In this document: positions 60,853 through 64,000 of the stretch, piece by piece
How the letters are laid out: each line of letters opens with the position of its first letter
Numbering within the stretch: the stretch's first letter is position 1
Notes under the pieces: model-generated
Seen by the model: only the letters and a program-made list of their open reading frames with translations
Database searches by the model: none
Told to the model about the DNA's origin: nothing
Assembly (NCBI GenBank): GCA_028819435.1
Contig: JAPPLK010000106.1
Location: 1-64,000 of the forward strand
DNA: 64,000 nt
Direction of reading: 5' to 3'
Origin: Nitrospira sp.
Lineage (GTDB): Bacteria > Nitrospirota > Nitrospiria > Nitrospirales > UBA8639
Made by a program: the position numbers and the translations under genes

Positions 60853-62319
60853 GTGGCCGTGAGCGTTCCAAAGAAGAAGTTCCGGGCTTTGGCGTGGGTG
60901 GGTGGTTTGGCCTTGATCGCCTGGGGCGGTACGGCATCCGCCTCTACGGATGGGTTTCCCCGAGGTGGGGACGGGTGGCTTGAACGGGCTTCGGGGATGC
61001 AGCCGACTGAACCCGCGGATGCCATACTCGTTCAAACGAGGGAATGGAAATGGAATCGGTACCTGAAGGCCGCCCTGCATCTCCCGGATTGGCTGGATCT
61101 TGGCCTCGAACACCGGACGCGTTTCGAAACCTATGACCATCCATGGCGACGAAGCCAACCTGCCGGTCAAACGGACTCCCAAATTCAACAACGGTCCCGT
61201 GTGCGGTTGGGTTTAAACGGGAGGCACGTCAAGTTTTTGTTTGAGGGACAGGATTCCAGGGTGTATCTCGATGGCGTTGAAAGCTACGTCACCACGGCCA
61301 TCAGGGATGAAATGGACGTGTTGCAGCTCATGGCGTCCTTCACGGTCAACAACGCGTTGGAAGCCGGCTTTCGTACCGACCTGCACGTTGGACGGCTGAC
61401 GATGGACTTCGGCCGGGGTCGCCTGATCATTCGGAACGACTATCGCAACACGTCGAACGCGTTTGACGGGGTGCATTGGCAACTAGGACGGGACAAGCAG
61501 TGGCGCGTCCGCTTGTTTCTGGTGGAACCTGTCCTACGGGACGTCCTCCAACCTAACGAACAGTCAAAACGAAGCGTCTTTTGGGGCAGCTCCTTTGAAA
61601 TCAATTACATGCCTCGGGTGCGTCTCAATGCCTATTATTTCGGGTTGAACGACCAGCGGGGTCCCGAAGCCAGCAGGCATCGAACCTATTCGACTTTCGG
61701 CACGCGCTTCTATGACGACCCGAAGCAGGGAAGGATCGACTATGAAATTGAGAGCGTCCTGCAGACGGGGAAAAGAGGCTACGTCGATCATTTCGCTCAT
61801 TTTCAGCATATCGATATCGGGTACACCTTGAATCTCCCATGGTCGCCGCGATTTCTGATTCATTATGACTATGCCAGCGGCGACCGGAACGCAAATGACA
61901 ACCGGCATTCGGCTTTCGATACGCTGTTCGGCGCCCGACGTTTCGATTATATGCCCACTGGCAATTTCGGACCCTTTTTTCGGTCGAACTTCAGTTCGCC
62001 GGGTTGGCGAGTGATCGTGGTTCCGTGCCTGGGCTGTGAAGTGCAGCTCAAACATCGGGTGTGGTATCTCGCTACCTCACTGGGTGCGTTTGGCCGTAAC
62101 GGATTGCATGATCCCACGGGCGGTTCCGGAAACTTTCTTGGCCACGACCTTGAACTGCGGGCCCAGTGGAGAACCAACGAGAACCTGGAATTCGAATTAG
62201 GCTACACGCATTGGTTTAAAGGCAGTTATTTCGACAGGCTTCCCGACTCGGCAGGGTTGCCTCCCGGCGGAAACAGGGATAGCGATTATTTTTACATGCA
62301 GACGAAGTTCAGGTTGTAA
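60853..62319 (+). CDS. Alginate-export-type outer-membrane porin
   Basis: A 488-residue outer-membrane beta-barrel with a signal peptide (ALAWVGGLALIAWGGTASA). The alternating strand pattern, the RFETYDHPWR segment, RLIIRNDYRNTSNAFDGVHW and the terminal aromatic end MQTKFRL are typical of the alginate_export family. In other bacteria this family includes anion-selective porins. It starts with GTG at 60853. It lies between the regulator and modA, so it may admit molybdate. Confidence 0.8.
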   Translation: MAVSVPKKKFRALAWVGGLALIAWGGTASASTDGFPRGGDGWLERASGMQPTEPADAILVQTREWKWNRYLKAALHLPDWLDLGLEHRTRFETYDHPWRRSQPAGQTDSQIQQRSRVRLGLNGRHVKFLFEGQDSRVYLDGVESYVTTAIRDEMDVLQLMASFTVNNALEAGFRTDLHVGRLTMDFGRGRLIIRNDYRNTSNAFDGVHWQLGRDKQWRVRLFLVEPVLRDVLQPNEQSKRSVFWGSSFEINYMPRVRLNAYYFGLNDQRGPEASRHRTYSTFGTRFYDDPKQGRIDYEIESVLQTGKRGYVDHFAHFQHIDIGYTLNLPWSPRFLIHYDYASGDRNANDNRHSAFDTLFGARRFDYMPTGNFGPFFRSNFSSPGWRVIVVPCLGCEVQLKHRVWYLATSLGAFGRNGLHDPTGGSGNFLGHDLELRAQWRTNENLEFELGYTHWFKGSYFDRLPDSAGLPPGGNRDSDYFYMQTKFRL

Positions 62320-62332
62320 GAGTACGCATGCC

Positions 62333-63094
62333 ATGATCGCCAAACTTCATAGTTTGCTGTTCTTTCTGTTCTTTACGATTTGGCCGGCCGCAAGTGTCGC
62401 CGAAGAGGTACGCGTGGCCGTTGCAGCAAATTTTCTGGCGACCCTTAATGCAATAGCGACCAGGTTTGAGCAAGACAGTGGGCACACCGCTGTTGTCAGT
62501 TCAGGTTCCAGCGGCAAACTTTATGCGCAGATCAAGAACGGTGCTCCGTTCGACGTGTTTTTTTCCGCCGACGTCATGCGTCCGAAATTGCTGGAAGAGG
62601 AAGGCTTTGCAGTTCCAGGAAGCCGGTTTACGTACGCGGTGGGACGATTGACGTTGTGGCATCCCGGACCCGCCGTGATCGAGGGAAATGAACAATCCAT
62701 ACTGTTGCGTAGCGACGTCAGGCACGTGGCCATTGCGAATCCCAAAACCGCGCCCTACGGTATCGCTGCCAAGGAAGCCTTGCAGTCACTGGGACTTTGG
62801 GAACAGGTTCAGGATCGGTTGGTCCGGGGAGAAAATATCGGACAAACCTTTCATTTTGTCTTTTCGAAGAATGCCCAACTGGGATTCGTCGCCCTTTCGC
62901 AGGTTTTGGGGCCCAAGGTTAACGGATCCGGAAGCCGGTGGGACGTGCCGACGCATTTGCATGCCCCTATCCGGCAACAAGCGGTATTGTTGCGCTTTGG
63001 CCAACGTCGGGCAGTTGCACGCGCGTTTCTGGACTACGTGAAAGGCGTCAGGTCCCGGAACGTTATTGAACGATTCGGTTATGGCTTGGAATGA
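62333..63094 (+). CDS. modA: Molybdate ABC transporter, binding protein
   Basis: A 253-residue periplasmic protein with a signal peptide (LLFFLFFTIWPAASVAEEV). Family motifs are VAVAANFLATLNAIATRFEQ, SSGSSGKLYAQIKNGAPFDV and SADVMRPKLLEEEGFA, which in ModA line the oxyanion pocket. It is 13 bases after the porin gene and 21 before modB, so it belongs to the same operon. Confidence 0.93.
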   Translation: MIAKLHSLLFFLFFTIWPAASVAEEVRVAVAANFLATLNAIATRFEQDSGHTAVVSSGSSGKLYAQIKNGAPFDVFFSADVMRPKLLEEEGFAVPGSRFTYAVGRLTLWHPGPAVIEGNEQSILLRSDVRHVAIANPKTAPYGIAAKEALQSLGLWEQVQDRLVRGENIGQTFHFVFSKNAQLGFVALSQVLGPKVNGSGSRWDVPTHLHAPIRQQAVLLRFGQRRAVARAFLDYVKGVRSRNVIERFGYGLE

Positions 63095-63115
63095 TCGAGG
63101 CTGGAGAGCCGGAGG

Positions 63116-63799
63116 ATGAACGTACCGGAAATGGATTGGAGCCCGTTGTGGCTGACCATGCAACTGGCAGGGGTGACCGTTATCGTGTTGTTGCTGGTTG
63201 GCACTCCAATCGCATGGTGGTTGGCATTCACGCGTTCGCGATTCAGGACGTTGGTAGAGGCCGTTGTGGCGCTGCCCATCGTGTTGCCGCCGACCGTACT
63301 TGGCTTTTATCTGTTGACGGCACTCGGGCCCCATGGATTGATTGGCGGGGCTTGGAAAGATTTAACAGGCTCGGCGCTCTCGTTTACTTTTACGGGATTG
63401 GTGATCGCCTCGACGCTCTATTCACTGCCTTTTGTCGTTCAACCCTTGCACGGCGCATTCGAGGCCGTCGGTAAAAAACCTTTGGAAGCGGCCTGGTCGC
63501 TGGGCGCCTCAAAGCTTGACGCTTTTTTTACCGTCGCGTCGCCGATGGCGGTTCGTGGGTACCTGAGCGCCGTTGTCCTGGGCTTTGCCCATACGCTGGG
63601 AGAATTCGGCGTGGTCCTGATGGTTGGCGGTAATATCCCAGGGGTCACCAAAGTCCTCTCCATTGCCATCTATGATCACGTCGAGGTGCTTGAATATACC
63701 CAAGCCCATTTCCTGTCGGCCGTGCTTCTCATATTCAGTTTTCTCGTCCTTACGATCGTGTATGCGGTCAACAGGTGTTTGCCCATTCACGTCTCATGA
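63116..63799 (+). CDS. modB: Molybdate ABC transporter, permease
   Basis: A 227-residue inner-membrane permease with about five transmembrane segments. The cytoplasmic EAA loop EAAWSLGASKLDAFFTVASPM contacts the ATPase. Other family features are VVALPIVLPPTVLGFYLL and FAHTLGEFGVVLMVGGN. It overlaps modC by ATGA. Confidence 0.94.
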   Translation: MNVPEMDWSPLWLTMQLAGVTVIVLLLVGTPIAWWLAFTRSRFRTLVEAVVALPIVLPPTVLGFYLLTALGPHGLIGGAWKDLTGSALSFTFTGLVIASTLYSLPFVVQPLHGAFEAVGKKPLEAAWSLGASKLDAFFTVASPMAVRGYLSAVVLGFAHTLGEFGVVLMVGGNIPGVTKVLSIAIYDHVEVLEYTQAHFLSAVLLIFSFLVLTIVYAVNRCLPIHVS

Positions 63800-64000
63800 A
63801 TCGACTCGACGCACGATTTTCCATCGACTATCCCGGTTTTCGTTTTGACGTGGCTTGCGCGGTTCCGCTGGAAGAGACGACTGCGGTGTTCGGTTCGTCC
63901 GGGAGCGGCAAGACCACGCTGTTGAGGTGCATTGCCGGGTTGACCCGCGTTCCGTCGGGATTTCTTCAATTCGATCAAGCGGTTTGGCAAGACGATGCCC
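63796..64000 (+). CDS. modC: Molybdate ABC transporter, ATPase (partial)
   Basis: Starts MNRLDARFSIDYPGFRFDVA and contains the Walker A motif FGSSGSGKTTLLRC near residue 36, followed by IAGLTRVPSG. The gene runs off the right end of the window after about 68 codons. It overlaps the modB stop as ATGA, confirming the modA-modB-modC operon. Confidence 0.92.
   Translation, partial: MNRLDARFSIDYPGFRFDVACAVPLEETTAVFGSSGSGKTTLLRCIAGLTRVPSGFLQFDQAVWQDDA

Overview
The window is a mostly ordinary, densely coded stretch of a Gram-negative bacterial chromosome, interrupted by one accessory (defence) island. Outer-membrane and secreted proteins, two separate biotin carboxylase genes, a two-subunit pyruvate carboxylase, bacterial haem and cofactor genes and many short palindromic interspersed repeats fit a member of the Nitrospirota (Nitrospira-like). 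That is my best guess from gene content and style; no marker gene in the window proves it.

Layout. 93-5488: acetyl-CoA synthetase, a DUF4301 protein and an alanine/glycine:Na+ symporter. 5458-8532: a small secreted protein and two tandem paralogous HEAT-repeat secreted proteins. 8698-11573: proC, a small protein, a histone-H1-like basic protein and a nucleotide-sugar epimerase. 11663-11751: tRNA-Leu(UAA). 11919-22286: a co-directional operon of PLD-nuclease/SNF2 helicase, Fic protein, Eco57I-type DNA methyltransferase with target-recognition domain, HEPN (ApeA-like) protein and FRG-TPR protein. 22287-24842: debris of the accessory region (a DUF5678-like/retropepsin pair, an IS3 transposase fragment, an orphan HigA-type antitoxin beside a broken toxin). 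25030-38060: hemW, a DnaA-box-rich gap, DUF4112, a DUF2779 nuclease, aroQ-efp-accB-accC-thiE, bioD with an SDR oxidoreductase, a secreted protein and putA. 38301-46065: hicBA, a dienelactone-hydrolase-fold protein lacking its catalytic residues, thiI-trxB-coaE, a beta-helix protein and tenA. 46572-51845: an alpha/beta hydrolase, pycB, pycA and a PstS-like binding protein. 51978-59439: FmdB, small proteins, hemE-hemG, acylphosphatase, apt, a DksA-type protein, queC and a Lrp-type RAM domain. 59661-64000: an XRE-PBP regulator, an alginate-export-type porin and modA-modB-modC (modC cut by the window end).

The most interesting region is the defence operon. Two of its genes (fic and the HEPN gene) are each followed by a short degraded copy of the 3' end of the gene that precedes them (helicase for fic, methyltransferase for the HEPN gene). 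Each fossil sits directly in front of the next gene with the tight spacing of an operon junction. This indicates that the ancestral order was helicase - methyltransferase - FRG-TPR, and that fic and the HEPN gene were added later as cargo at two junctions by the same type of recombination. The core looks like a two-polypeptide version of a translocating (Type ISP-like) restriction-modification enzyme in which a PLD nuclease replaces the usual nuclease.

The intergenic spaces carry at least six families of short palindromic repeats. Some affect genes: one supplies a start codon and Shine-Dalgarno sequence (6087), one lies in frame inside bioD (about 32524-32570), and one has replaced the 5' part of a HigB-type toxin gene (24684).
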